A DNA stretch of 64,000 bases from Aminobacter carboxidus (GCF_014863355.1 NZ_JACZEP010000004.1:248001-312000), one strand, 5' to 3'. Positions 18,201 to 27,166 are shown, numbered from the stretch's first letter. A program made the numbers and translations. The notes: generated by a model from the letters alone, not told the origin.

Positions 18201-19717
18201 TTGTAGATGAAGCCGACGACGCCGTGGTAGCGGCCCATAGGCTTGTCGGTTTTCATGGTGCCGTAGACCCGGTTGACGCGGCCGAGGAACATGCCGGCGC
18301 CATCACTGGCAATGCTGAAATTGTCGTCGGGCTTGGCAAGTTCATTCCGTGCAACAGGGCGCGCCAGGTACGGCGTCACGATGATGACCAGCTCGGATTC
18401 GTTGCGGATGAAGTCCCGGCTGCGAAACAGCGTACCAAGGATCGGCACCTTGGACAGGCCGGGTACCCCGCCCATGATCTGCTTGACGTCGTCGCGAACA
18501 AGGCCGGCAATCATCATTGATCCGCCAGACGGCAGTTCGACTGTCGTGTCGGCAAGACGCTTGCGTAGAGACGGCAACATGGGATGGCTGCCACTAGCGC
18601 CCGGCGATTCATTTGTCGGCTCGGAAACTGCCGTGCGAACCTTCAAGCTGATGCGGCCCGGCGAAAGGACAACCGGCTTGAACTCGAGGCTGATGCCATA
18701 TTCCAGCCGCTCGTATTCAAGGCCGCCGGAATCGGTTATTACGCCATTTGCATCTTTCTTCGGCGCCGTAACTTTCTTCAGCAGGTTGTATTCACCGCCG
18801 ACGCGGAAGGTCGCCTGCTCGCCGGAAACAGCCGTCAAGGTCGGCTCGGCCAGTGTCTTCAGCACACCGGCCTGATCCATGGCGCTTATCGAGGCTAGCA
18901 GGCCGTTCTTTCCAAATGAGAAGTTATCACCCGACAGCGGAGCGCCCAGGCCGCCTGTCGCGGCGTTTTGTATGCCCCAACTGATGCCGTCTGCGCCGCC
19001 ATTCGCCAGCATGTTGACGCCAAGCTGCTTCATTATGTTGCGGCTGACTTCGGCGACGGTAACCTTCAGCATGACCTGATCGTCGCCGACAATCTGGAGC
19101 AGGTTGACGATCTTGCTCTTCTGGCGCGTCTGGTCGGGGTTGTTGATGTCGACGCCGCCGTTTTCAGAGCCACCGGTGGCCGTCTGCGAATACTGGCCGG
19201 TCGTCGCCTCACCGCCGGTGACAAAGATCGTCGCCAGGTCGACGGCGCGCTTGGCGTCGAGCGGGGTGTCGACGGTGCCGGTCAGAACGACGTTGTCGTT
19301 CAGCAGCTCGACCTTGATGTCGGCGCCTGGGATGAAGCGCTTGATGTAGTCCTCGAGGCCGGCGACGTCGCGCTCGACGGCGAGATCGAGGCTGACGATC
19401 TGCTCGCCATTGGGGCCAAAGACGAAGATGTTGGTTTCGCCCACTGCCTTGCCGAACAGGTAGATGCGCCGCGCCGTGCGGGTGACGGCATCGGCGACTG
19501 ACGGATTGGCGACAAGGATGTCATAAGCGTCGTTCGGCAGGTCGATGACCACCGACTTGTTGAGCCCGAGCTTGACGCGCTGGATGTTGGCGGTGCTCGA
19601 ACTGACCTGTGCCCGTGAAGCGGCGGAGACCGGCGCGAGACCGGGAACGACGGCAGCTGCGGCCAAAATGGCGAGAGTGGCGGTGGCAGTCGCCAGGAAC
19701 CTGACGCAGGATCTCAT
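18197..19717 (-). CDS. cpaC: CpaC/RcpA outer-membrane secretin
   Basis: Type II/III secretin that forms the outer-membrane channel for the Flp pilus, 506 aa. A signal peptide (residues 1-35, ending near VPGLAPVSAA) is followed by the pilus N domain (KLGLNKSVVIDLPNDAYDIL), a BON-like segment (VERDVAGLEDYIKRFIPGADIKVEL) and the secretin domain with VMLKVTVAEVSR, a C-terminal beta barrel (PSGGSMMIAGLVRDD) and VPILGTLFRSRDF. Its start overlaps the cpaB stop (19714-19717). It works with CpaB, CpaD and TadD in the envelope. Confidence 0.95.
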   Translation of the reverse strand: MRSCVRFLATATATLAILAAAAVVPGLAPVSAASRAQVSSSTANIQRVKLGLNKSVVIDLPNDAYDILVANPSVADAVTRTARRIYLFGKAVGETNIFVFGPNGEQIVSLDLAVERDVAGLEDYIKRFIPGADIKVELLNDNVVLTGTVDTPLDAKRAVDLATIFVTGGEATTGQYSQTATGGSENGGVDINNPDQTRQKSKIVNLLQIVGDDQVMLKVTVAEVSRNIMKQLGVNMLANGGADGISWGIQNAATGGLGAPLSGDNFSFGKNGLLASISAMDQAGVLKTLAEPTLTAVSGEQATFRVGGEYNLLKKVTAPKKDANGVITDSGGLEYERLEYGISLEFKPVVLSPGRISLKVRTAVSEPTNESPGASGSHPMLPSLRKRLADTTVELPSGGSMMIAGLVRDDVKQIMGGVPGLSKVPILGTLFRSRDFIRNESELVIIVTPYLARPVARNELAKPDDNFSIASDGAGMFLGRVNRVYGTMKTDKPMGRYHGVVGFIYK

Positions 19718-20529
19718 TTCCTTGCTCCTGATTCAGAAATCTCGCCTGATTTGATCAGCCGCACCGTGCCGCGCTTGCCGGAGCCCGAAACCAGATAGTC
19801 GGCCTCGGCCAGGTTCTTTTCCTGCGTATCGGCGACCGAGCGTAGTGCCAGCGTCAGCCGGTCGGCCATCTGCTGTGCCACGGTGATGATTTCGGCTTGC
19901 TGCGGCGTGAGTTCGAGCGTGGCGGTTTCGCCAACCTTGACCTTCTTGCCTTCCTCGTCCTCCTGGATGGCCTGGTCGATGGCCAGCACGCGGATGTTGC
20001 TGAGGATGGTTTCAGTGGTGAAGCCGCCGCCGGACTTCGACGCGTCGGCGCGGCGCGTCATGATGACGTCGACATAGTCGTTGGGCAGGATGAAGCCGCC
20101 GGCGGAGGTGTCGGCGGATATTGTGGTGGCAACCGCGCGCATTCCAGCCGGCAGGACGGCGGACATGAAGCTCTGGCCTTCGCCGATCAGCTTGGATTTG
20201 CGCAGCGGCTCGCCGCTGTACATGGCAAGACGCGCAACCGAGGCCTTGAATTTATCAAGCGCTTCAGGTTCCGCGCTACGCGTAATGAAATTGGGATTGA
20301 CGCCGTCACTCGGCCAAGGCTGCCAGGCAATGTTGTTTTCGACGGTTGCGCCCATCGGCACATCACCGGTCAACACCAGTACATCGGTCAGGGCGATCTG
20401 CGGCTGCTGCAGACCGGATTCGACAATGACCTCGGCCGGCGGCGGTGCCGACATGTTCTTTGCGACGAAACCGGCGCCGCCTGCGGCAGCGACCGCCACG
20501 CCCAGTATCATCAGTCGCGATGCAGCCAT
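19714..20529 (-). CDS. cpaB: CpaB/RcpC pilus assembly protein
   Basis: Periplasmic, membrane-anchored protein of the Flp pilus system, 271 aa, thought to bridge secretin and inner membrane. I prefer ATG 20529 (MAASRLMILGVAVAAAGGAG), which begins directly at the signal anchor and has GGGCGAGG about 9-13 nt upstream; the frame extends to 20586 but adds a non-typical leader. A SAF-like domain (DVLVLTGDVPMGATVENNIAWQ) and the RcpC/CpaB domain (GMRAVATTISADTSAGGFIL, NDYVDVIMTRR) follow. A CtrA-like box lies 61-75 bp upstream of this start, which marks the likely main promoter of the cpaB-tadC operon. Confidence 0.92.
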   Translation of the reverse strand: MAASRLMILGVAVAAAGGAGFVAKNMSAPPPAEVIVESGLQQPQIALTDVLVLTGDVPMGATVENNIAWQPWPSDGVNPNFITRSAEPEALDKFKASVARLAMYSGEPLRKSKLIGEGQSFMSAVLPAGMRAVATTISADTSAGGFILPNDYVDVIMTRRADASKSGGGFTTETILSNIRVLAIDQAIQEDEEGKKVKVGETATLELTPQQAEIITVAQQMADRLTLALRSVADTQEKNLAEADYLVSGSGKRGTVRLIKSGEISESGARK

Positions 20530-20589
20530 TTGTCCGAAACCTCGCCCTGGCACCCCATCAAGCCAAGCCGGACTTTGCATAGGCAATCG

Positions 20590-20604
20590 TCAACTTATGG
20601 TTAA
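20590..20604 (-). promoter_or_regulatory. CtrA-like box upstream of cpaB
   Basis: On the minus strand TTAA-CCATAAG-TTGA fits TTAA-N7-TTAA with one mismatch and again has the TTAACCAT form. It lies 61 bp before the chosen cpaB start in a 128-bp gap behind cpaA. Another TTAA is present at 20625-20628. The site is seen; binding is inferred. Confidence 0.55.
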
Positions 20605-20657
20605 TGTAGTCCTTACGAGCGTGATTAATTGTTTCTTACGGATGGCACGGGCCACGG

Positions 20658-21179
20658 CTATTGCGCGGCCAGACGCTCCACGGCCCAGACCACCAGCGGA
20701 GACGCCGGGTAGGTGACCAGCCCGCCGAGCCCGAGTGCAATGCCATAGGGCACGCCCTTGGCGTCCTCGGAAAAATTCTTGAGGAACATGTTCTGGCCGA
20801 CGATGTGAGAAAGCGCTGAACTGCGGAAGGTAAGGATCGCAAGCGTCAGAAAGCCGCCAAAGATCGCCGAGGTGAGCAGATACTCCATCAGCGGCATGCC
20901 GAGACCCATCCAGACCCCGGTCGCAGCGATGAGCTTTGCATCGCCGCCGCCCATCCCGCCAAAGGCAAACAAGGCGAATGTAACCGTCAGCAACAGGGCG
21001 CCGGCGGCGAGATGCATGCCGATATCCACCCAGGCCATGCCGGTCATCGGCGCGACAGCGAGGAACACACCAAGCAGCAACAGCGGCACGCGATTGGCAA
21101 TCGTCATCGACAAGGTGTCGGAGACAGCTGAAAAGACCATGCAGAAGGGAAAAACGACAAATATCAACGCTTCAAGCAT
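20658..21179 (-). CDS. cpaA: CpaA/TadV prepilin peptidase (A24)
   Basis: Inner-membrane aspartic peptidase that processes Flp prepilin and TadE-like pseudopilins, 173 aa. I choose ATG 21179 (MLEALIFVVFPF) because GGAG lies 8 nt upstream; an in-frame GTG at 21200 is unlikely. The first catalytic Asp is in AVSDTLSMTIANRVP and the second in the GMGGGDAKL motif, both intact. There are about four or five membrane helices and no N-methyltransferase domain, as usual for TadV. It lies between the pilin gene and cpaB on the same strand. Confidence 0.93.
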   Translation of the reverse strand: MLEALIFVVFPFCMVFSAVSDTLSMTIANRVPLLLLGVFLAVAPMTGMAWVDIGMHLAAGALLLTVTFALFAFGGMGGGDAKLIAATGVWMGLGMPLMEYLLTSAIFGGFLTLAILTFRSSALSHIVGQNMFLKNFSEDAKGVPYGIALGLGGLVTYPASPLVVWAVERLAAQ

Positions 21180-21280
21180 GGCCATGTCTCCGCCATTCAC
21201 ACAACATGGATCGAAGCTAGTGAAGTGGCATTAAGCTTCGATGAACCAACGGCAAGCTCAATCGGTTGCCGCTTGAAAGC

Positions 21281-21311
21281 AAAAAGGCTGCTCGACGCGA
21301 GCAGCCTTTCC
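21281..21311 (-). terminator. terminator after the Flp pilin gene
   Basis: On the minus strand, AAAGGCTGCTCG and CGAGCAGCCTTT form a stem with a 3-nt loop, ending in TTTTT, 46 bp past the pilin stop. It probably stops most pilin transcripts before cpaA, giving abundant pilin message relative to the machine genes (inference). Confidence 0.88.
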
Positions 21312-21356
21312 ACGAACCTTGCCGACTTATGCGCCGGAGAAAGTTTTGCGCCCATA

Positions 21357-21530
21357 TTACGGGGCGGGCGTCAGCGCCGTTGCGATTGCGTCGAAACGTG
21401 CGTCCAACTGCGTGCCGACGCTGCCGGCAGCAACGATGATGGCAAGCGCGATAAGCGTGGCGATCAGACCGTATTCGATAGCGGTCGCGCCGGATTCGTC
21501 CTTCACAAAACGTGCGATGAGGTTAGACAT
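21357..21530 (-). CDS. pilA: Flp/Fap family type IVb pilin
   Basis: Major pilin precursor, 57 aa. The start ATG 21530 (MSNLIARFVKDESG) has GGAG 7 nt upstream; the frame extends further upstream without support. A 14-residue positively charged leader ends in Gly, and cleavage there gives a mature 43-residue pilin beginning ATAIEYGLIA, with the required Glu5 and the adjacent Tyr6 of Flp pilins, then a hydrophobic helix. CpaA, encoded just downstream, is the expected peptidase. The gene has its own terminator. Confidence 0.95.
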   Translation of the reverse strand: MSNLIARFVKDESGATAIEYGLIATLIALAIIVAAGSVGTQLDARFDAIATALTPAP

Positions 21531-21896
21531 TGTAAGCTCCTTGCTCCGTGTTACAGCACTTCCGCCAACATTTCTTTGTCGTCGATCGGATGTCTGCAAC
21601 CTAGTGGGGAGCTCTTGCGATCGCCTTAAGAAATAGCCTTACCGAATCCTTTCGCCAGGTTGTGGCTCCGTGTGGTTAACCGCGAACTAAGCCGAGGCCA
21701 ACAATTGTCGGCGGTAGAGCGGTGCCGGGGCGGTGGTCGCTACACCGTTCGTGTGCCGGCATCTCGATGGGCTGGCACGGCGTCGCTTTCGCCCTACGGT
21801 TGTCTCCACCCGTCGCTTAACCGTTGGTTCACCAAAGTCGTTCATCTTCCATTGAACAGTTGACCGACACCGACAGCCGCCGAGGGGGCGCCTATC
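21531..21896. other. divergent pilin promoter region with two CtrA-like boxes
   Basis: A gene-free gap between pilA (minus) and the secretin-N-domain gene (plus). It holds TTAA-CCGCGAA-CTAA at 21676-21690 and TTAA-CCGTTGG-TTCA at 21817-21831, each one mismatch from TTAA-N7-TTAA. The second is 65 bp before the ATG at 21897, a spacing like that at tadD and cpaB. The first is about 146 bp from the pilin start. I see no further gene or terminator here. Confidence 0.5.
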
Positions 21897-22322
21897 ATGG
21901 CCAAGCCAAACCTTTATGTCCTGGGAGCCTGCACCTGGCTGGCATCGTTTGCAGCCGCAACGCACGCATATGCGGGCGCGGGCATAGAAGTGACGATGAA
22001 CCAGGCCAAGATCGTGCGGCTCACGCGGCCCGCCGACACCATCGTTGTCGGCAACTCGGCCATCGCCGACGCGGCGATACAGGACGCCTCGACCATCGTT
22101 CTCACCGGCAAGGGTTTCGGCGTCACCAACCTTGTGGTGCTCGATGTCGATGGCAGTCCGATCGTCGACGAGCAGGTGACAGTCATCCGCCACGACGTCT
22201 CGTCCGTCCGCATCTACCGGCGTGCGGAGGTCCAGACGCTTTCGTGCACGCCCTATTGCGAGAGTTCCTACAAGAGCGATGCGGAACGGATGTCCGAGAG
22301 CGAAATGAACGCCAGCCAATAG
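21897..22322 (+). CDS. secreted pilus-assembly secretin N-domain protein
   Basis: A 141-aa exported protein that matches the pilus/secretin N-terminal domain family found at the front of CpaC. A signal peptide (residues 1-26, ending THAYA) is followed by IEVTMNQAKIVRL, DTIVVGNSAIADAAIQDAS and VLTGKGFGVTNLVVLD, the same beta-rich pattern as in CpaC residues 40-110. It has no secretin channel domain. Two Cys close together near the C-terminus (LSCTPYCESS) could form a disulphide. The standalone domain may assist secretin assembly or bind the pilus envelope complex (inference). Confidence 0.85.
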   Translation: MAKPNLYVLGACTWLASFAAATHAYAGAGIEVTMNQAKIVRLTRPADTIVVGNSAIADAAIQDASTIVLTGKGFGVTNLVVLDVDGSPIVDEQVTVIRHDVSSVRIYRRAEVQTLSCTPYCESSYKSDAERMSESEMNASQ

Positions 22323-22332
22323 GTTAGGGTTC

Positions 22333-22352
22333 AAGCCATGCCAGGCATGGTT
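22333..22352. other. short perfect dyad between pilus genes
   Basis: CCATGCC-A-GGCATGG (22336-22350) is a perfect 7-1-7 dyad, just 13 bp beyond the stop of the secretin-N-domain gene and 106 bp before the TadE-like gene. The one-base centre makes it more like a protein-binding dyad than a hairpin. Its function is unknown. Confidence 0.35.
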
Positions 22353-22455
22353 AGCGGGCAGTGAACCGGGTCCGCGCAATTTTCCGGATCATTCAAACCG
22401 GACTTCAACAGCTTTCCTCTATACGTCGACGCGAACCACGACAAGCGGTCGGGAC

Positions 22456-23034
22456 ATGAGCGCAGCACCGGTTGCAGAAAGCAATGACGTGAACGGATCC
22501 AGGCCAAGCTTCCTTGCCCGGTTCATGCGGAACCAGAGCGGCAGTACCGCGATCGAATTCGCCGTCCTGGCGATCCCGTTCTCGTTGCTGGTCTTTGCCA
22601 TTTTGGAAAGCTGCATTGCCTTCGCCGGCCAGCAGGTGCTGGCCAACGCTGCCGACGAAGTCGCCCGGCAATTGCGCACGGGGCAGGAAAAGGCAGCAGG
22701 CTTCACCGAAGAAAAGCTGAAAGACCAGATCTGCGCCAAGCTGCAAGTCCTGGTCTCGAAAGACTGCAAAGCCCAGCTTGTGGTCGATCTGCGCAGCTAT
22801 CCGACCTTTGCCGACGCCGCAAAGGTAAAGCTCAAGCTGACAAGCGACAGGGATATCGACACAACTGGCTTTGCCGTGACGCCAGGCCCGTCAATGTCCA
22901 AGAACATGCTGCAGGTCATCTACAAGTGGCCTGTCATCACCGACTTCATGCGCGCTTCGATGTCGAACCTCAAGGACGGCAAGACTTTGCAATACGCGAC
23001 CGTCACCTGGCAGAACGAGCCGTTTAACGACTGA
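22456..23034 (+). CDS. TadE-like pseudopilin
   Basis: TadE/TadG-family minor pseudopilin, 192 aa. After a 28-residue charged leader comes the processing motif (QSGSTAIEFAVLAIPFSLLVFAILE), which has the Gly and Glu5 that CpaA needs, then a long periplasmic domain rich in short beta segments and one pair of Cys (QICAKL, SKDCKA). It is followed 46 bp later by a second TadE-like gene on the same strand. Such proteins are required for Flp pilus formation, probably as priming subunits. Confidence 0.88.
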   Translation: MSAAPVAESNDVNGSRPSFLARFMRNQSGSTAIEFAVLAIPFSLLVFAILESCIAFAGQQVLANAADEVARQLRTGQEKAAGFTEEKLKDQICAKLQVLVSKDCKAQLVVDLRSYPTFADAAKVKLKLTSDRDIDTTGFAVTPGPSMSKNMLQVIYKWPVITDFMRASMSNLKDGKTLQYATVTWQNEPFND

Positions 23035-23080
23035 GTGGGCCGATCGGCTTTAAGAGCCGTGGGGTGGGGAAAGGGGCAAC

Positions 23081-23701
23081 ATGTCTTTTTGCGCGGGAGC
23101 ACGATCCATGCTGGAGCGGTGGCGGTGTTGCGCACGCGCGCTGGTCGGTGACAAGCGCGGTGTTGCCGCTGTCGAATTCGCCATCATCGCGCCGCTGCTT
23201 TTGTCGCTCTACTTCGTGACAATGGAGGTTTCGCAAGGGATCGAGACCAACAAGAAGGTCAGCCGTGTCGGCTCGATGGTCGCCGACCTGGTCACCCAGC
23301 AGCAGACGATCGTCAAAAGCGAAATCGATGCAATCATGAAGATCGGCGAAGCGATCCTGCAGCCCTACAGCCGCAGTGAGGGCAAGATCGTGATCACCGC
23401 GATCAAGATCTCTGACGAAGCGACGCCCGCCGTCACGGTCGAATGGTCGCGCAAGCTCGTGAATGGCGTCGCAAGCGTCGACGCAATCAAACCAGCCCCG
23501 ACGACAGTGCCACCGGCGCTCAGAATCCGGAACACCTTCCTGATCCGCGTCGAAAGCGATCTCGCCTACAAGCCCGTCATTGTTTGGGCGGAGTCCAAGC
23601 CGGTTCTTGGCCTTAACGCCGCATTCGACGGAATTTCGATGTCCGAGACCTATTACCTGCGCCCACGCATGAGCCAGAGCATTCCCTGCACAGATTGCTG
23701 A
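23081..23701 (+). CDS. second TadE/TadG-like pseudopilin
   Basis: A 206-aa protein with the same plan as its upstream neighbour: a charged leader, the motif RGVAAVEFAIIAPLLLSLYF with Glu5, and a periplasmic domain. The start ATG 23081 has AAGGGG 5 nt upstream. A C-terminal Cys pair (IPCTDC) could form a disulphide. It is too short for the full TadG, which normally carries a von Willebrand domain, and no TadG is visible in the locus. It ends the pilus region; deoB follows on the same strand after 91 bp. Confidence 0.85.
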   Translation: MSFCAGARSMLERWRCCARALVGDKRGVAAVEFAIIAPLLLSLYFVTMEVSQGIETNKKVSRVGSMVADLVTQQQTIVKSEIDAIMKIGEAILQPYSRSEGKIVITAIKISDEATPAVTVEWSRKLVNGVASVDAIKPAPTTVPPALRIRNTFLIRVESDLAYKPVIVWAESKPVLGLNAAFDGISMSETYYLRPRMSQSIPCTDC

Positions 23702-23792
23702 GCCCCCCTGTCAGCTGCCTTCCTCCGGATAATTGCCAATGCCGGCGACTGATCTTATGTCTGGCAGACTGGCAACCGAGAGCCCCTTGTAG

Positions 23793-25031
23793 ATGGCGCG
23801 TGCATTCCTGTTCGTCCTGGATTCCTTCGGCATAGGTGGAGCTGCTGATGCTGCGCGCTTTGGCGACGTCGGATCGGACACCTTCGGGCACATAGCCAGC
23901 GCCTGCGCCGCAGGCCGCGGCGACCGCGAAGGGCTGCGCAGCGGTCCGCTTAACGTGCCCAACATGGCCTCGCTCGGACTGGGCCTGGCTGCGAAAGTGG
24001 CAACCGGCTTCGACTTCGCCGGCAATGCGCCGCTGCGGGCCGGCGCCTTTCACGGCGCTGCCCAGGAAGTCTCGAGCGGCAAGGACACGCCGTCCGGCCA
24101 TTGGGAAATCGCCGCTTTGCCGGTGACTTTCGACTGGGGCTATTTTCCGCAGACAGTGCCTACCTTCCCCGCCTCGCTCACCGAAGCGGTCATCAGGGAA
24201 GGCAAGGTGCCGGGCATATTGGGTGACTGCCATGCCGGCGGCGTCGAGATCATCGAGCGCTTCGGCCAAGAACACATCACAACCGGCAAGCCGATCTGCT
24301 ACACCTCGGTGGATTCGGTGCTGCAGATCGCCGCGCACGAGACGCATTTCGGGCTGGAGCGGCTCTATGAGCTTTGCCAAGTCGTTCGCCGCCTCGTCGA
24401 TCCGCTGAACATCGGCAGGGTCATCGCCCGCCCCTTCCTCGGCGAGGACAAGGCGACATTCCAGCGCACGCCCAACCGCCGCGACTATGCCACCCCGCCC
24501 CCCGAAGCCACGCTGCTCGACAGGCTCACCGCACGCGGCAGCAAGGTCATCGGCATCGGCAAGATCGGCGACATTTTCGCCCATCGCGGCATCAGCGAAA
24601 TCCGCAAGGGCATCGGCAACATGGCGATGTTCGACAAGGCGCTCGGTGCCATGGACGATGCCCGTGGCGGCGACCTGGTGTTCGCCAATTTCGTCGACTT
24701 CGACACCGAATTCGGCCATCGCCGCGACGTGCCGGGCTATGCCGCGGCCCTCGAGGCCTTCGACAAGCGCTTACCCGAAGCCTTCGCGCGGCTGCAACCG
24801 GGCGACTTGCTCATCCTCACCGCCGACCATGGCAACGATCCGACATGGCCGGGCACCGACCATACGCGCGAGCGCATCCCGGTGATCGGCATTGCCCACG
24901 GTCACACCGGTGGCGATATCGGACTCAGGCCGACCTTCGCCGACATCGGCGAGACGGTGGCAGCCCATCTCAGCCTGGCGCCCGGGCGTCACGGCACCTC
25001 CTTCCTCGAAACGATCGCCAGCCATGCCTGA
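23793..25031 (+). CDS. deoB: phosphopentomutase
   Basis: Mn-dependent alkaline-phosphatase-superfamily enzyme of 412 aa that interconverts ribose/deoxyribose 1- and 5-phosphates in nucleoside salvage. The start [16 protein letters not shown] has the first metal Asp. Downstream are the [10 protein letters not shown] segment with the catalytic Thr, [27 protein letters not shown], and the metal cluster [18 protein letters not shown]. All are intact and the length is normal (about 400-410). Its stop lies 8 bp inside the start of mutM. No other deo genes are adjacent. Confidence 0.96.
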   Translation: MARAFLFVLDSFGIGGAADAARFGDVGSDTFGHIASACAAGRGDREGLRSGPLNVPNMASLGLGLAAKVATGFDFAGNAPLRAGAFHGAAQEVSSGKDTPSGHWEIAALPVTFDWGYFPQTVPTFPASLTEAVIREGKVPGILGDCHAGGVEIIERFGQEHITTGKPICYTSVDSVLQIAAHETHFGLERLYELCQVVRRLVDPLNIGRVIARPFLGEDKATFQRTPNRRDYATPPPEATLLDRLTARGSKVIGIGKIGDIFAHRGISEIRKGIGNMAMFDKALGAMDDARGGDLVFANFVDFDTEFGHRRDVPGYAAALEAFDKRLPEAFARLQPGDLLILTADHGNDPTWPGTDHTRERIPVIGIAHGHTGGDIGLRPTFADIGETVAAHLSLAPGRHGTSFLETIASHA

Positions 25032-25914
25032 ATTGCCCGAAGTCGAAACCGTACGGCGCGGACTGCAGCCGGTGCTGGAAGGCGCGCGCATCGAGCGCGT
25101 CGAGACCCGCCGGCCCAATCTGCGCTACCCCTTCCCCGAGCAGTTCGGCGAGCGATTGGCCGGCAGGAAGATCACCTCGCTTGGCCGCCGCGCCAAATAT
25201 CTGATCGCCGACGTCGAGGATGCGCCGCTGCTGATCTGCCATCTCGGCATGTCCGGCTCGTTCCGCGTCGAAACCGACGAGGACGCGGCAGCGCCGGGCA
25301 ACTTCCATCACGAGCGGTCGAAGTCGGAAACCCACGACCACGTCGTCTTCCACGTCGCGGATTCCAAGGGCGTTCCGGCGCGCGTCGTCTTCAACGACCC
25401 ACGGCGGTTCGGCTTCATGCTGTTTGCCGAGCGCAACGGCACTGAGCATCCGATGCTGCAGGGCCTTGGCGTCGAGCCGACAGGCAATACGCTCGACGGC
25501 GAGTTGCTCGCCCAACTGTTCGAAGGCAAGAAGACCCCGCTCAAGGCGGCCCTGCTCGACCAGCGGCTGATCGCCGGCCTCGGCAACATCTACGTCGCGG
25601 AAGCGCTGTGGCGCGCCGGCCTTTCGCCGACGCGTGCCGCCGGCACCATCGCCGGCAGCGGCAAGGTGGCGCGGGAGCGTGCAACGGCGCTTGCCACCTC
25701 GGTGCGGGAGGTGATCGCCGACGCGATCGCCGCGGGCGGGTCCTCGCTGCGCGACTATGTCCATACCGACGGCTCGCTAGGCTACTTCCAGCACTCCTTT
25801 TCGGTCTATGACCGCGAGGGCGAAGCCTGCACGCACAGCGGCTGTGCGGGCCATATCGAGCGCATCGTGCAGAGCGGGCGCTCAACCTTCTATTGCCGCC
25901 AGTGCCAGCGCTGA
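25024..25914 (+). CDS. mutM: formamidopyrimidine-DNA glycosylase (Fpg)
   Basis: Base-excision repair glycosylase/AP lyase for 8-oxoguanine and formamidopyrimidines, 296 aa. ATG 25024 is set by the invariant [10 protein letters not shown] start, where Pro2 is the nucleophile after Met removal and Glu3 the general acid; the longer frame reads into deoB. LGRRAKYL has the conserved Lys, RRFGFM the DNA-intercalating region, [15 protein letters not shown] the helix-two-turn-helix. A C-terminal zinc finger (CTHSGC with CRQC) is complete. The start overlaps deoB by 8 bp. The order mutM, enoyl-CoA hydratase, rpsT, dnaA is conserved in rhizobia. Confidence 0.97.
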   Translation: MPELPEVETVRRGLQPVLEGARIERVETRRPNLRYPFPEQFGERLAGRKITSLGRRAKYLIADVEDAPLLICHLGMSGSFRVETDEDAAAPGNFHHERSKSETHDHVVFHVADSKGVPARVVFNDPRRFGFMLFAERNGTEHPMLQGLGVEPTGNTLDGELLAQLFEGKKTPLKAALLDQRLIAGLGNIYVAEALWRAGLSPTRAAGTIAGSGKVARERATALATSVREVIADAIAAGGSSLRDYVHTDGSLGYFQHSFSVYDREGEACTHSGCAGHIERIVQSGRSTFYCRQCQR

Positions 25915-25964
25915 GTTAGAGCAAAAGCCTCATTGGTGGTGCTGCGAGAGAGGGAGAGCCTGAG

Positions 25965-26738
25965 ATGGCCTATGAAACGATCATCGTGGAAACACGCGGC
26001 AAGGTCGGGCTGATCACGCTCAACCGCCCGAAGGCGCTCAACGCGCTCAATTCGCTGGTACTGGCCGAGCTGATTGCCGCCACCGGCACCTTCGAGGCGG
26101 ATCAGTCCATCGGCGCCATCGTCATCACCGGCTCGGAAAAGGCCTTCGCGGCCGGCGCCGACATCAAGGAGATGCAGGCCAAGAGTTATGTCGACGCCTA
26201 TATGGAAGACTTCTTCTCCGGCTGGGAGGCATTTGCGGCCAACCGCAAGCCGATGATTGCGGCTGTCGCCGGCTACGCGCTGGGCGGCGGCTGCGAGCTC
26301 GCCATGATGTGCGACTTCATCATCGCCGCCGACTCGGCCAAGTTCGGCCAGCCCGAGATCACCCTTGGTGTCATGCCGGGCATGGGCGGCTCGCAGCGAC
26401 TCACGCGTTTCGTCGGCAAGTCGAAGGCAATGGACATGTGCCTGACCGGCCGGATGATGGATGCGGCCGAAGCCGAGCGCTCCGGTCTCGTCTCGCGAGT
26501 CGTCCCGGCGGCCGACCTTATGGAAGAAGCGATGAAGGCCGCGGCCAAGATCGCCGACTTCTCGCTCCCGGCGGTGATGATGTGCAAGGAAGCGGTCAAT
26601 CGTTCTTATGAAGTGACGCTGGCCGAAGGCCTGCGCTTCGAGCGCCGGGTGTTCCATTCGATGTTTTCGCTCGACGACCAGAAGGAAGGCATGGCGGCCT
26701 TTGCCGAGAAAAGGACTGCGAATTTCCGCAACCGCTGA
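25965..26738 (+). CDS. enoyl-CoA hydratase
   Basis: Crotonase-fold enzyme of 257 aa, predicted to hydrate trans-2-enoyl-CoA in fatty-acid oxidation. The oxyanion-hole segments are [11 protein letters not shown] and [16 protein letters not shown]; both catalytic Glu are present (GGCELA and [13 protein letters not shown]). GGGAGAG lies 8 nt before the ATG. It is flanked by mutM and rpsT on the same strand, a fixed rhizobial arrangement with no obvious functional link. The exact acyl-CoA substrate is unknown. Confidence 0.93.
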   Translation: MAYETIIVETRGKVGLITLNRPKALNALNSLVLAELIAATGTFEADQSIGAIVITGSEKAFAAGADIKEMQAKSYVDAYMEDFFSGWEAFAANRKPMIAAVAGYALGGGCELAMMCDFIIAADSAKFGQPEITLGVMPGMGGSQRLTRFVGKSKAMDMCLTGRMMDAAEAERSGLVSRVVPAADLMEEAMKAAAKIADFSLPAVMMCKEAVNRSYEVTLAEGLRFERRVFHSMFSLDDQKEGMAAFAEKRTANFRNR

Positions 26739-26749
26739 CCTGAATCGCG

Positions 26750-26778
26750 TTGACGTTGGCAACAAGCTGAACTATAAG
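26750..26778 (+). promoter_or_regulatory. sigma-70 type promoter for rpsT
   Basis: TTGACG, a 17-bp spacer and TATAAG give a near-ideal housekeeping promoter 12 bp after the enoyl-CoA hydratase stop. It predicts a leader of about 88 nt before rpsT, which includes a GGCG/CGCC hairpin around 26790-26810. Confidence 0.7.
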
Positions 26779-26872
26779 CCGCACCAACTGAGGCGCCCCC
26801 AGGGACGCCCGATTTATTTTTGCGCTCTGCGGATACCCGCGTGCGCCCACCTAGAGATCAAAGAGAGGCACC

Positions 26873-27139
26873 ATGGCCAATACCTCCTCGGCCAAGAAGG
26901 CAACGCGTAAGATCGCCCGCCGCGCAGCGGTCAACAAGAACCGCCGCTCGCGCGTCCGGACTTATGTCCGCCAGGTCGAAGAGGCGCTGGCCTCGGGCGA
27001 CAAGGCAAAGGCAGAAGCCGCCTTCAGCGCCGCCCAGCCGGAACTGATGCGCGCCGCCACCAAGGGCGTCCTGCACAAGAACACCGCCTCGCGCAAGGTT
27101 TCGCGTCTGGCACAGCGGCTCAAGGCGCTTTCCGCCTAA
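26873..27139 (+). CDS. rpsT: 30S ribosomal protein S20
   Basis: Primary 16S rRNA-binding protein of the small subunit, 88 aa. It begins [20 protein letters not shown] and is dominated by basic helices ([19 protein letters not shown]), ending in [13 protein letters not shown], all typical of S20, at the normal length. GAGAGG lies 6 nt before the ATG. It has its own strong promoter and terminator and precedes dnaA. Confidence 0.98.
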   Translation: MANTSSAKKATRKIARRAAVNKNRRSRVRTYVRQVEEALASGDKAKAEAAFSAAQPELMRAATKGVLHKNTASRKVSRLAQRLKALSA

Positions 27140-27166
27140 GCCCTGCAAGCAATTGGATTTCTGATC

